From RHKX01 sp963745755 (lineage in GTDB: Bacteria; Actinomycetota; Thermoleophilia; Solirubrobacterales; 70-9), in the NCBI GenBank assembly GCA_963745755.1, contig CAVUYP010000001.1:2418001-2482000 (forward strand): 64,000 nucleotides of DNA, written 5' to 3'. The position numbers and the translations under genes were made by a program. Below, in pieces: positions 44,452-54,171 of this stretch; positions within the stretch are counted from its first letter, which is position 1, and the number at the start of each line of letters is the position of its first letter. Under the pieces are notes generated by a model that was not told where the DNA came from, ran no database searches, and saw only the letters and a program-made list of their open reading frames with translations.

Positions 44452-44986
44452 ATGAGCAGAATCGGAAACAAGCCAATCGAGATCCCCGCCGGCGTCACCG
44501 TCGACGTCGCGCCCGGCCGCGTCACCGTCAACGGCCCGAAGGGCGAGCTCAGCCAGGACCTCAGCCGCGACATGGAGGTCAAGGTCGACGAAAGCGTCCT
44601 CACGGTCGCCCGCCCGACCGATCGCGGCGAGCACCGCGCCCTGCACGGCCTCACGCGCAGCCTGATCGCGAACATGGTCGAGGGGGTCACCAACGGCTTC
44701 GAGAAGCGCCTGCAGATCCAGGGCGTCGGCTATCGCGCGAAGGCGCAGGGCAAGGCGCTGGAGCTGTCGCTCGGCTTCTCCCATCCGATCAACATGAAGG
44801 CGCCCGGACGGGATCGACTTCGAGGTCCCGCAGCCGACCGAGATCATCGTCCGCGGCATCGACAAGCAGCTCGTCGGCGAGACGGCGGCGCAGATCCGCC
44901 GCCACCGCCCGCCGGAGCCGTACAAGGGCAAGGGCGTTCGCTACGCCGACGAGCAGGTCCGCCGCAAGGTCGGCAAGAGGGCATAG
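44452..44986 (+). CDS. rplF: 50S ribosomal protein L6, frameshifted as read
   Basis: The frame from ATG 44452 (MSRIGNKPIEIPAGVTVDV) is normal through LQIQGVGYRAKAQGK and GFSHPINMKAP, then leaves L6 at about 44804-44808. One frame over, GIDFEVPQPTEIIVRGIDKQ, GETAAQIRRHRPPEPYKGKG and VRYADEQVRRKVGKRA complete the protein to the stop at 44984-44986. One extra G in CCCGGACGGG explains it; the corrected product is about 177 residues. Confidence 0.9.
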
Positions 44987-44995
44987 GAGCTTCAG

Positions 44996-45350
44996 ATGGC
45001 AGTCAAGACCGCAGAACAGAGAAGGCTGCGCCGCCGGCGGCGCGTCCGGGCGAAGATCCGCGGCAGCGAGGCGTGCCCGCGGCTGGCCGTCTACCGATCG
45101 AACCGGGGCCTCTACGCCCAGTTGATCGACGACGACCACGGGCCACACGATCGCCCAGGCGAGCTGGACCGAGGCCGACCTGCGTAAGCTCGACGCCTCC
45201 GAGCGGGCGAAGCGGGCCGGCGAGCTGATCGCCGAGCGCGCCAAGCAGGCCGGAGTCGAGACATGCGTCTTCGATCGTGGCGGCTACCGCTTCCACGGAC
45301 GGGTCGCGGCCCTCGCCGAGGGCGCCCGCGAGGGCGGTCTGCGATTCTGA
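44996..45350 (+). CDS. rplR: 50S ribosomal protein L18, frameshifted as read
   Basis: ATG 44996 starts MAVKTAEQRRLRRRRRVR and RLAVYRSNRGLYAQLIDDD, then the frame breaks near 45136. The following frame gives TGHTIAQASWTEADLRKL, LIAERAKQAGVETCVFDRGG and RFHGRVAALAEGAREGGLRF, ending at 45348-45350. One extra C in GACCACGGG accounts for it. Corrected length about 117. L18 carries 5S rRNA with L5. Confidence 0.9.
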
Positions 45351-45412
45351 CCGGCGGCGACGACCGCCGGAAACGAACTGGAAACCCTGAGAACCGAACG
45401 AGCCAGGAGCTG

Positions 45413-46113
45413 ATGAGCACAGACGTCGAAAGAGTTAGCCCGCAGGGACTCGACCTGCAGGAGCGAGTGATCGAGATCAACCGCGTGGCGAAGGTCGTCA
45501 AGGGCGGTCGCCGCTTCTCGTTCACGGCGCTCGTCGCCGTCGGCGACGAGAACGACGTCGTCGGGATCGGCTACGGCAAGGCCCGCGAGGTCCCGCTGGC
45601 GATCCAGAAGGCCGTCGAGAACGCCCGCAAGGACCTGATCCGCGTTCCCAAGTACGGGCAGACGCTTCCCCACCGCATCATCGGCCGCTTCGGCGCCGGC
45701 CACGTCGTCCTGCGCCCGGCCAGCGAGGGAACCGGCGTGATCGCCGGCGGCGGCGTCCGCGCCGTGCTCGAGCTCGGCGGGATCCGCGACGTGCTGACGA
45801 AGTCGATCGGCACCAACAACCCGATCAACCAGGTCAAGGCGACGATGGAGGGCCTGCGCGGCCTCCGCAAGCCCGAGGACGTCGCCGAGCTCCGCGGCCT
45901 GTCGATCAGGCAGGTGCTCGGGGTGCCGAAGAAGGCGAAGAGAAGGCCGACGAGGGCAGCGACGAGCCCGCCGTCGACCCTGTCGTCGTCGTCGCCGGGG
46001 CTCCGCCCGAGCAGGCCGCGGCCGATGCGGAGACCGACGCCGATGCCGCCGCGAGTCGGACGCCGAGGCCGCCGGGGACCGGCCGAGACGAGTCCCCGGA
46101 GGAGACCTCCTGA
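45413..46113 (+). CDS. rpsE: 30S ribosomal protein S5 with acidic C-terminal extension, frameshifted as read
   Basis: The core from ATG 45413 is intact: VVKGGRRFSFTALVAVGDEN, GYGKAREVPLAIQKAVENAR, RPASEGTGVIAGGGVRAVLE and TNNPINQVKATMEGL. After LGVPKKAK the frame needs one added base near 45940 to continue as EKADEGSDEPAVDPVVVVAG and an Ala/Glu/Asp-rich tail to the TGA at 46111-46113, which overlaps the rpmD ATG. That gives about 233 residues with a tail of about 55; parts of the tail near 46055-46090 may contain further shifts. Mutations in S5 affect accuracy and spectinomycin response. Confidence 0.9.
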
Positions 46114-46313
46114 TGGCGGAGCTGCTGATCAAGCAGGTGAAGTCGGCGACGGGCACGAGCCCGCGGCAGCGCGACACGCTGCGCACGCTGCGGCTCGGCC
46201 GGATCGGCAAGTCGGTCGTCCGCGCGGACACCGAGCATCTCCACGGCCTGCTCCGCAAGGTCGACCATCTCGTCACCGTCGAGCCGGCGGCGGCCGCCGG
46301 GAAGGAGTCCTGA
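46113..46313 (+). CDS. rpmD: 50S ribosomal protein L30
   Basis: A 66-residue L30 with LLIKQVKSATGTSPRQRDTL, LRLGRIGKSVVR and the end LLRKVDHLVTVEP. It overlaps both neighbours by single bases of TGATG junctions. Slightly longer C-terminus (AAAAGKES) than usual. Confidence 0.95.
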   Translation: MAELLIKQVKSATGTSPRQRDTLRTLRLGRIGKSVVRADTEHLHGLLRKVDHLVTVEPAAAAGKES

Positions 46314-46806
46314 TGGCGCGCGTCGATCCCGAGGACGTCGGCCTCGACAACCTGACCCCGAAGCCGGGGACCCGCAAGAACCGCAAGCGCGTCGGCCGCG
46401 GGCACGGCTCCGGCATGGGCAAGACCTCCGGTCGCGGCCATAAGGGCCAGGGCTCGCGGGCGGGCGCGAAGCGCAACGTCGCCCACGAGGGCGGCCAGAA
46501 CCCGATCCACATGCGGATGCGGAAGCTGCGCGGCCCGAACAAGAAGATGTCGATGCCGTTCGAGCCGTTCCGGACGCACACGCAGCCGGTCAACCTCGCG
46601 ACCCTCGAGGACCGCTTCGACGACGGCGCCGAGGTGACGCCGGAGACGCTGCAGGCCGCCGGCCTGGCGACCCGCAAGCACCCGGTCAAGATCCTCGGCA
46701 ACGGCGAGCTCAGGCAAGAAGCTGACCGTCAAGCGCACACGCGTTCAGCGCCACGGCCCGCGAGAAGATCGAGGCGGCCGGCGGCAGCGCCGAAGTCATC
46801 GAGTAA
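46313..46806 (+). CDS. rplO: 50S ribosomal protein L15, frameshifted near the end as read
   Basis: ATG 46313 reads a standard L15: NLTPKPGTRKNRKRVGRGHG, GKTSGRGHKGQGSRAG, MRMRKLRGPNKKM. After VKILGNGEL the frame is lost; GKKLTVK (near 46712) and then HAFSATAREKIEAAGGSAEV to the TAA at 46804-46806 require removing one base near 46712 and one near 46733. Corrected length about 163. Confidence 0.9.
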
Positions 46807-46809
46807 TCG

Positions 46810-48079
46810 ATGCTGAGGATCCTCGGAAACGCATTCGCGATCCCGGAGATCCGGCGCAAGATCGCCTTCACTGCGGCGATGCTGGCGCTCTACCGGCTCG
46901 GCGCCTACATCCCGGCGCCCGGGGTCGAGGCGAGCGCCCTCAACGACCTCCAGAACAACTTCGCCGGCTCCGACATCCTCGGGTTCCTGAACCTGTTCAG
47001 CGGCGGCAGCCTCTCGCGGCTGTCGCTGTTCGCGCTCGGGATCATGCCCTACATCACCGCCTCGATCATCCTGCAGCTGCTGACGGTGGTCGTGCCGGCG
47101 CTCGAGAAGCTCCAGAAGGAGGGCGAGGTCGGCCAGCAGAAGATCACCCAGTACACGCGCTATCTGACCGTCGTCCTCGCATTCCTGCAGTCGACCGGCT
47201 ACGTCTTCCTGTTCCAGTCCTTCGGCAGCTCCGGCGAGAGCGTCGTCGGCGAACCTGACCTTCGCGAAGCTGATGCTGATCGTGATCTCGCTGACCGCGG
47301 GCACGGTGCTGCTGATGTGGTTCGGCGAGCTGATCACCCAGCGCGGGATCGGCAACGGCATCTCGCTGATGATCTTCGCCTCGATCGTCTCCGGGATCCC
47401 GAACGGGATCTCGGCCTGGTGGAACAACCCCGATCAGGTGTTCGTCGTGATGATGCCGTTCGTCGCCATCGCGGTGATCGTCGGGATCGTCTTCGTCCAG
47501 GAGGGCCAGCGGCGAATACCCGTCCAGTACGCCAAACGCGTGGTCGGCCGCAAGATGACGACCGGCGGATCCAGCTATCTGCCCCTGCGCGTGAACATGG
47601 CGGGAGTCATCCCGGTCATCTTCGCGGCCTCGATCATGGCCTTCCCGCCGACCGTCGGCCAGCTTCTCAACACTCCCGCCGCGCTCGACTTCGCCGCCTT
47701 CTTCAGCCCCGACCGCTGGGCCTACATCGTCGGCGAGGTCTTCTTCATCATCATCTTCACCTACTTCTACACGGCGGTCACGTTCAACCCGATCGACCAG
47801 GCCGACAACCTGAAGAAGTACGGCGGGTTCATCCCCGGCGTCAGGCCGGGCCGGCCGACCGCCGAGTACCTCGACCGGATCCTCTCGCGGCTGACGTTCG
47901 CCGGCGCGCTCTATCTCGGGCTCGTCGCCGCGCTGCCGACGATCCTGATCAGCCAGACCTCGGCCAACTTCTTCTTCGGCGGCACCTCGATCCTGATCGT
48001 CGTCGGCGTCGCCCTCGACACGGTCAAGCAGCTCGAGGCGCAGCTGATGATGCGCAACTACGAGGGCTTCCTGAAGTAG
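46810..48079 (+). CDS. secY: preprotein translocase subunit SecY, frameshifted as read
   Basis: ATG 46810 begins the ten-helix channel protein (AIPEIRRKIAFTAAMLALYR, LGIMPYITASIILQLLTVVV). The frame shifts near 47251 (one extra G in GGCGAACCTG), after which TFAKLMLIVISLTAGTVLLM, GIGNGISLMIFASIVSGIP, VNMAGVIPVIFAASIMAFPP and MMRNYEGFLK complete it to 48077-48079. Corrected length about 422. It pairs with SecE encoded at 17438. A large hairpin follows the stop. Confidence 0.93.
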
Positions 48080-48105
48080 TCCATCCCGGCGCTGACGCAC
48101 CGGTT

Positions 48106-48162
48106 CCGGCCACTGGGCGGAGTCGGGTGCGGCATGCGCACGCGATCCCGCCCAGTGACCGG
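48106..48162 (+). terminator. large inverted repeat after secY
   Basis: CCGGCCACTGGGCGG (48106-48120) pairs with CCGCCCAGTGACCGG (48148-48162) with one mismatch; the 27-base loop has a smaller GTGC/GCAC stem. It begins 27 bases after secY and has no T-tract. It probably ends the S10-spc transcript. The remaining gap to 48371 has no gene or riboswitch I can recognise. Confidence 0.55.
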
Positions 48163-48371
48163 CGGGTGGCTTCGCGGTCGGGCGACCTCGTGATGTGAAG
48201 CGCGCCGGGGACCCGCACTCGCTCCGCTCGGGCCGCCCGATCCCTGAGTCGTCGTTTCGGACGCGGGTGGTCGGGTAGGCGTCCTGTAGTCCCCGGCGGC
48301 AAGGGACTCACCGGCCGGCGGTTGATAGCGACATGCGGCGACTCGACGTCGCCGCGCAGGGAGGGACATCG

Positions 48372-49696
48372 ATGCGACTGACGAGCAGGTTCGGCTCGAT
48401 CATCGCCGGAGCGCTGCTGCTGGCCTTTGCGGCCGCGGCACCGGCCGCGGCGTCGATCGACGCGACGGCGGACGGGCCTCGACCATGGCCGATGCGATCG
48501 TCGCCGCCGACGACGCAGCCAACGTCACCGGCGCCGCAGTTCACCCAGCAACCGCCGAGCGGCAACCCGGCCGCTACGGCCAACGACCGATCTGGCGCTG
48601 TTTCCGCTCAAGGGGCCGCGCTACGGGATCCTCAGCACCGGCGACGCAACCGCCGTCGGCGCGCCGAACAGCTCCGGCAGCTCGTCGACCGACAACGGCG
48701 GCGGCGGCGGCGGGCACGGCGGCGTCGCCAACGACCTGGTGACGCTGAGGATCGACCTCGACGTGCCGGACAACCGCAACTGCATGACCATGGACTACCG
48801 GTTCCTGACCGAGGAGTTCCCCGAGTACATCGGATCGCAGTACAACGATGCGTTCCTCGCCGAGCTCGATGCCAGCGACTTCAGCGTCGCCGGCTCCGGA
48901 GTCGTGACGGCGCCGAGCAACTTCGCGTTCGGCCCCGACGGGAACGTGACGACGGTGAACGCCGCCGGCACGTCGGCCGACAACGCGCTCGGCACGACCT
49001 ACGACGGGGCGACCCCGATCCTGCGCGCGACGACGCCGATCGAGCCCGGCGCGCACAAGGTCTACCTGACGATCTACGACGCATCCGACCACATCTACGA
49101 CTCGTCGGTGTTCCTCGACAACCTGAAGCTGCGCAACGCTTCCGCGAAGAACTGCAAGCGGGGCGCCGCGCCGGGCGGCGAGGAGAACAAGACCTGCCAG
49201 GGCAAGTCCCCGACGGTGATCGCGAGTGGCGGGGTCGCCACCGGGACCAAGGGCAAGGACGTGATCCTCGGCAGCAAGCAGGATGACGTGATCCGCGGCC
49301 GCGGCGGCGAGGACATCATCTGCGGCTCCGCCGGCGACGACGAGATCAAGGGCAACAGCGGGGACGACAAGATCGACGGCAATATCGGCGACGATGTCAT
49401 ATTCGGCAACGAGGGCGCCGACCGCATCAACGGCAAGCGCGATCGCGACGAGCTGCACGGGCAGTCCGGCAACGACCGGATCACCGGCGGCGGCAGCAAC
49501 GACCTCATGCTCGGCGGCAACGGCGAGCGACCGGATGGCCGGAAACCCGGGCGACGACGTCGTCCGCGGGCGCAAGGGCAACGACAACCTGCACGGCAAC
49601 ATGGACGACGACGTGGTCGCCGGCGGCCGGGGCACCGACGAGTGCCGCGGCGGCACCGGCAAGGACGTCAAGAAGGGCTGCGAAGGCAAGCCGTGA
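48372..49696 (+). CDS. secreted choice-of-anchor-L protein with Asp/Gly-rich (RTX-like) repeats, frameshifted as read
   Basis: ATG 48372 gives a signal peptide (LTSRFGSIIAGALLLAFAAA) and SIDATAD. Single-base shifts near 48478, 48537, 48588 and 49527 break the frame, but the joined product of about 440 residues is coherent: STMADAIVAADDAANVTGA, then YGILSTGDATAVGAPNSSG, NCMTMDYRFLTEEFPEYIGS and YNDAFLAELDASDF of the choice-of-anchor-L domain. The C-terminal third has nonapeptide-type repeats (GDDEIKGNSGDDKIDGN, GADRINGKRDRDELHGQ, GNDNLHGNMDDDVVAGG) that would form a calcium-binding beta roll. An extracellular adhesion or surface role is inferred. It interrupts the usual secY-adk order. Confidence 0.8.
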
Positions 49697-49810
49697 CCGG
49701 CTGAGCCGATCCCCGGCCGAGGCGCGCCGTCTCGCCGACCCGGCGGGGCGGCGGTCGGCCGCTTCTGCGGCGCGGTGACCGCCGGCGGCGAACGGGTAGC
49801 CTCCACGCCT

Positions 49811-50485
49811 GTGCCTGAGCTGAATCTGATTCTGCTCGGACCTCCGGGGTCCGGAAAGGGAACGCAGGGCGAGCGCCTGCAGGAGGACTTCCGCCTGCCC
49901 TACTACGCGACCGGCGACATCCTCCGCGCCGCCGTCACCGAGGGCACCGAGCTCGGCCGGACCGCGAAGGAGTACATGGATCGCGGCGACCTCGTTCCCG
50001 ACGAGGTGATCATCGGCGTCATCGCCGAGCGGGTCGAGAGCGCCGAGGCCGCCGACGGCTTCATCCTCGACGGGTTCCCGCGGACGGTCGGCCAGGCCGA
50101 GGCGCTCGGCGAGGAGATGGACGGGCTCGGCCGCGGCATCACCGCCGCGGTTCTGATCGACGTCAGCGACGAGGAGGTGGTCCGCCGGCTCGGCGGCCGC
50201 CGCACCTGCGCCAAGAACGGCCACATCTTCCACGTCGAGTTCGACCCGCCCAAGAACGAGGACGTCTGCGACATCTGCGGGCGCCGGCTGATCGTCCGCG
50301 ACGACGACAAGCCCGAGGTCATCCGCCATCGCCTCGAGACCTATCACGAGAAGACGAAGCCGCTCGTCGACTTCTACGAGGAGCGCGGCGTGCTCAAGCG
50401 CGTCGACGGCTCGCTGAAGCCCGAGGAGGTCGGCAACCGGATCCGGGCACTGCTCGCGACCCTGCGGATGGAAGAAGAGCTCTGA
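49811..50485 (+). CDS. adk: adenylate kinase
   Basis: A 224-residue long-type adenylate kinase (ATP + AMP to 2 ADP). GTG 49811 (VPELNLILLGPPGSGKGTQ) is chosen because the P-loop starts 10 residues on; upstream in-frame codons add nothing conserved. FILDGFPRTVGQAE and the lid with RRTCAKNGHIFH and VCDICGRRL carry Cys/His zinc-site residues. Intact frame. It lies 114 bases after the secreted repeat protein and 7 before map. Confidence 0.96.
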   Translation: MPELNLILLGPPGSGKGTQGERLQEDFRLPYYATGDILRAAVTEGTELGRTAKEYMDRGDLVPDEVIIGVIAERVESAEAADGFILDGFPRTVGQAEALGEEMDGLGRGITAAVLIDVSDEEVVRRLGGRRTCAKNGHIFHVEFDPPKNEDVCDICGRRLIVRDDDKPEVIRHRLETYHEKTKPLVDFYEERGVLKRVDGSLKPEEVGNRIRALLATLRMEEEL

Positions 50486-50492
50486 CCCGGCC

Positions 50493-51248
50493 TTGATCGT
50501 CCCGAAGACGCCGGAGCAGGTCGACAAGATGGCGGCGGCGGGCGAGATCCTCGTCCGCTGCCTGAAGATGCTCAAAAAGAGCGCGCGGCCCGGCGTCACC
50601 ACGCTGGAGCTCGACCTCGCGGCCGAGCGGTTCATCCGCTCGCAGGGCGCCGAGGCCGCGTTCAAGGGATACAACGGCTTTCCCGGGTCGATCTGCGCGT
50701 CGCCGAACTCGATGGTCGTCCACGGCATCCCGGGCTCCTACGAGCTCAAGCGCGGTGACCTGATCTCGCTCGACGTCGGCGTGACCCTGGACGGCTGGGT
50801 CGCCGATGCGGCGTTCACGATCCCGATCGGCCCGGTCGCCGAGCCGGCCCTGCAGCTGCTCGAGACGACGAAGGACTCGCTGTTCTGCGGCATCGCCGAG
50901 GCGAAGGCCGGCAACCACCTCGGCGACGTCTCCGCCGCGATCCAGCAGCGCGTCGAGGGGGACGGGCTCGCCGTGATCCGCAGCCTCGTCGGCCACGGGA
51001 TCGGCAGGCGGATGCACGAGGACCCGCAGATCCCCAACTTCGGCGAGCCCGGCACGGGCCCGCTGCTCGAGGAGGGGATGACTTTCGCGATCGAGCCGAT
51101 GGTCAACATCGGCTCGCCGGAGATCAGGATGGGCTCCGACAACTGGGCCGTCTACTCCGAGGACGGCTCGCTCGCCGCGCACTTCGAGTTCACGGTCGCG
51201 GTCGGCGGGGACGGCCCGCGGATCCTGACGCCGTGGCACGAGGACTAG
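50493..51248 (+). CDS. map: methionine aminopeptidase, type I
   Basis: A 251-residue metalloprotease that removes initiator Met. Start TTG 50493 (MIVPKTPEQVDKMAAAGEI). Metal ligands appear as the two Asp in SLDVGVTLDGWVADAAFT, the His in LVGHGIGRRMHEDP, and the Glu in FAIEPM and HFEFTVAV. 7 bases after adk. The next usual genes, infA and rpmJ, do not follow; a GH13 gene begins inside or just after its end. Confidence 0.95.
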   Translation: MIVPKTPEQVDKMAAAGEILVRCLKMLKKSARPGVTTLELDLAAERFIRSQGAEAAFKGYNGFPGSICASPNSMVVHGIPGSYELKRGDLISLDVGVTLDGWVADAAFTIPIGPVAEPALQLLETTKDSLFCGIAEAKAGNHLGDVSAAIQQRVEGDGLAVIRSLVGHGIGRRMHEDPQIPNFGEPGTGPLLEEGMTFAIEPMVNIGSPEIRMGSDNWAVYSEDGSLAAHFEFTVAVGGDGPRILTPWHED

Positions 51249-52764
51249 GCCCGGCCGCGCGACCGGCGGCGAGGCGGCGCCGGCCGCTGGTTCGACGACG
51301 CGGTCGTCTACGAGATCTACCCGCGCTCCTTCCAGGACTCCGACGGCGACGGGATCGGCGACCTGCCGGGATCCGCGCCGCCTGCTCGACTACCTCGAGT
51401 GGCTCGGCGTCGACGCGATCTGGCTGACGCCGATCTATGCCTCGCCGCTGGCCGACTACGGCTACGACGTCAGCGACCACAAGGCGATCGCGCCCGAGTA
51501 CGGCACCGACGAGGACTTCGACCTGCTGATCGCCGACGCCCACGAGCGCGGCATCAGGGTCGTTCTCGACCTCGTCGCCTCGCACACCTCGATCGAGCAC
51601 CCCTGGTTCCGCGAGCGCCCCGACTTCTACGTCTGGGCCGACGGCCCGGAGCCGCCGAACAACTGGCGTCGGCCTCCTTCGGCGGCCCGGCCTGGAGCCG
51701 CGACCCGGCAGCGGCGCGGCTTACCTGCACTCCTTCTTCCCCGAGCAGCCGGACCTCGACTGGCGCAACCCCGAGGTCCGCGAGGCGATGGCCGACGTCG
51801 TCCGCCACTGGGTCGGGCGCGGCGCCGACGGCTTCCGGGTCGACGCGGTCGACCGGATGGTCAAGGACGCCGAGCTCCGCGACGACCCGCCCGCCGACGA
51901 GCCCGTTCCCGCTGCCGATGCCGGAGGAGCTCCGCGCGGCTCGACCTGATCCATTCCCGCGACGCGCCCGAGATCGACATCGCCCTGGCCGCGCTCCGCG
52001 AGGCGGCCGGGGACGCGCCGCTGATCGGCGAGGTCTACCTGCCGGTCGACCGGGTCACGCCCTACCTCGACTACTTCGACAGCGTCTTCGCGTTCGACCT
52101 GCTGCACGCCGACTGGGACGCCGAGCAGCTCGCCGGCGGCCATCGACCGCTCGAGCGCCGCCGGCGGGCATCGCCTGGGTCACCTCCAACCACGACTTCT
52201 CCGCGGGTCGCGACCCGCTGGGGCGAGGAGAACGTGCGCGCCGCCGCGGTGCTGCTGCTGACGCTGCGGCGGCTCCGCGTTCGTCTACCAGGGCGAGGAG
52301 ATCGGGATGGTCGACGGCCCGGCGGCGCGACCCGCCGCTCGACCGCTACGGACGCGACGGCTGCCGGCGACCCGATGCAGTGGGACGCGCTCGTCGGCGG
52401 GCGGCTTCAGCAGCGGCGAGCCGTGGCTCGCGCCGGTCGATCCCGGGGCGCGCAACGTCGACGACCAGCGCGGCCGACCCGGGTCGGTCCTGAACCTGTT
52501 CCGGCGAGCTGATCGCGCTGCGGCGCGAGATCGACGGGGGCCGCGGCGCGTCGAGGCGCCGACGGCGGCTGCTCGCGTTCGAGCGCGGCGACGGCCATCG
52601 CATCGCTGATCAACCTCGGCGGCGAGCCGCGCGCGGCGCCGGCGCCGGCCGGCGCCGAGCTGCGGCTCGCGACCGCCGACGGCGCCGCGCGGCTGGCGGC
52701 CGGGGGCTCGAGCTCGACGGCCACTCGGCCGCGATCGTCCGGCCGCCTGAGGCCGTCCGGCTAG
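51233..52764 (+). CDS. GH13 family alpha-glucosidase, multiply frameshifted as read
   Basis: Fragments in all three frames assemble into one glycoside hydrolase family 13 protein of about 500 residues: WFDDAVVYEIYPRSFQDSDG, LEWLGVDAIWLTPIYASPLA, GIRVVLDLVASHTSIEHPWF, GADGFRVDAVDRM with the nucleophile Asp (about 51845), LIGEVYLPVDRVTPYLD with the acid/base Glu (about 52027), and WVTSNHDFS with the third acidic residue (about 52200). Oligo-alpha-glucoside cleavage is the likely activity. The start is uncertain (GTG 51233, overlapping map, needs a shift before WFDDAV), as is the end near 52764. Its neighbours are a sugar ABC transporter. Confidence 0.75.
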
Positions 52765-52853
52765 CGGCGGATCGCCGTCCGTTTACGGATGTCGGCCGCC
52801 GGGGTAGGGATCGCTGCGGAGGCGGCCACACGTCGCCGGGAGGAGAGGAGACG

Positions 52854-54171
52854 ATCAAGGGGCAGACCTTCGGGAGAGGGACCTCACGTCCAGCTGTACG
52901 CCGGCCGGTCGCAGCGCTGCTGCTCGCGCTGCCTGATCGCCGCGGCGCTCGTCGCTCTCGGCCTGCGGCGGCGACGAGCTCCGGCGGCCCGGCCGAGCTG
53001 AGCTGGTTCATCTTCAACGAGCCGAGCGGGGTCGCTGCCGAAGATCGCCAACAAGCTGCTCGAAGGCGTCGAACGGCGAGTACACGATCAAGTTCGAGTA
53101 CCTGCCCTCCGAGGCCGACCAGCAGCGCGAGCAGCTCGTCCGCCGGCTCGGGGCCGAGGACAGCTCGATCGACATCATGGGCATGGACGTGATCTGGACC
53201 GGCGAGTTCGCCAACGCCGGCTGGGTCGAGCAGTGGACCGGCGCCGACGAGCAGGCGGCGACCGAGGGCGTCTTCCCGAGCGTCGCCGAGACGGCCCGCT
53301 TCGAGGACAAGCTCTGGGCGGCGCCGATCTGGACCAACACGCAGCTGCTCTGGTACCGCAAGGACCGGGTTCCGAAGCCGCCGAAGACCTGGGACGAGAT
53401 GTTCCAGCAGGCGGCCGAGATCGGCAAGGACGGCCTGATCGAGGTCCAGGCGAACCGCTACGAGGGCCTGGTCGTCTGGTTCAACTCGATGGTCGAGTCG
53501 GCCGGGACGAGCATCGTCCAGCCCGATGACGCCCGGCGGCGGCGCTCGAGCCGGCCGACGACCGAGAAGGCGCTCGGGCTGATGGTCGAGCTCGCGAACT
53601 CGCCGCTACGCGGATCCGTCGATGTCGACCTCGAACGAGGACACGGCGCGGCTCTCGTTCGAGGCCGGCACGCGAGCTTCATGCTCAACTACCCGTTCGT
53701 CTACCCGAGCGCCAAGGAGAACGCGCCCGACGTCTTCAAGAACCTCGGTGCGGCGCTCTACCCGCGCGTCGACGCGGACCGGCCCTCGGCGCCGCCGCTC
53801 GGCGGCATCAACCTCGGCGTCTCCAGCTACTCCGAGCACAAGCAGGAGGCGTTCGACGCGATCAAGTGCATGATCCAGCCCGCAGAACCAGATCGAGATC
53901 GCGACCGCCGGCGGGCTGCCGCCGGTCACCGAGAGGCTCTACGACGAGAAGGAGATCGACAAGGTCTACCCGGGCTTCGCCGATCTGATCCGCGAGTCGA
54001 TCGAGAAGGCGGCGCCGCGGCCGGTGACGCCCGCCTACCAGGACCTCTCGCTGGCGATCCAGCGCACGATCCACCCGCTCGCCGACATCGCGCCGCGATC
54101 AGGCGCCGGACAAGGTCGATGAGCTTCGCGACAACGTCCAGACCGCGCTCGACGTGAAGGGGCTGCTCTGA
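52854..54171 (+). CDS. ABC transporter sugar-binding lipoprotein, frameshifted as read
   Basis: Extracellular solute-binding family 1 protein of about 430 residues. After a ribosome-binding site (GGGAGGAGAGGAG) the start codon is unclear because of sequence errors; a signal peptide with lipobox LSAC precedes GGDE near 52960-52985. Then come AELSWFIFNEPSG, NGEYTIKFEYLPSEADQQRE, GMDVIWTGEFANAGWVEQW, APIWTNTQLLWYRKD, a conserved GINLGVSSYSEHKQEAFDAI and IEIATAGGLPPVTERLYD. It ends KVDELRDNVQTALDVKGLL at 54169-54171, overlapping the permease ATG. The sequence fits trehalose/maltose-type binding proteins. At least four shifts break the frame. Confidence 0.8.

Noticed and set aside
44452..45350. 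Programmed ribosomal frameshifting in rplF and rplR
   Set aside because: The slip sites differ, lack slippery heptamers and following pseudoknots, and similar breaks occur in many neighbouring genes; sequence error is simpler.
48163..48371. Riboswitch before the secreted repeat protein
   Set aside because: I compared it by eye with cobalamin, c-di-GMP, c-di-AMP and glycine cores and saw no matching conserved bases.
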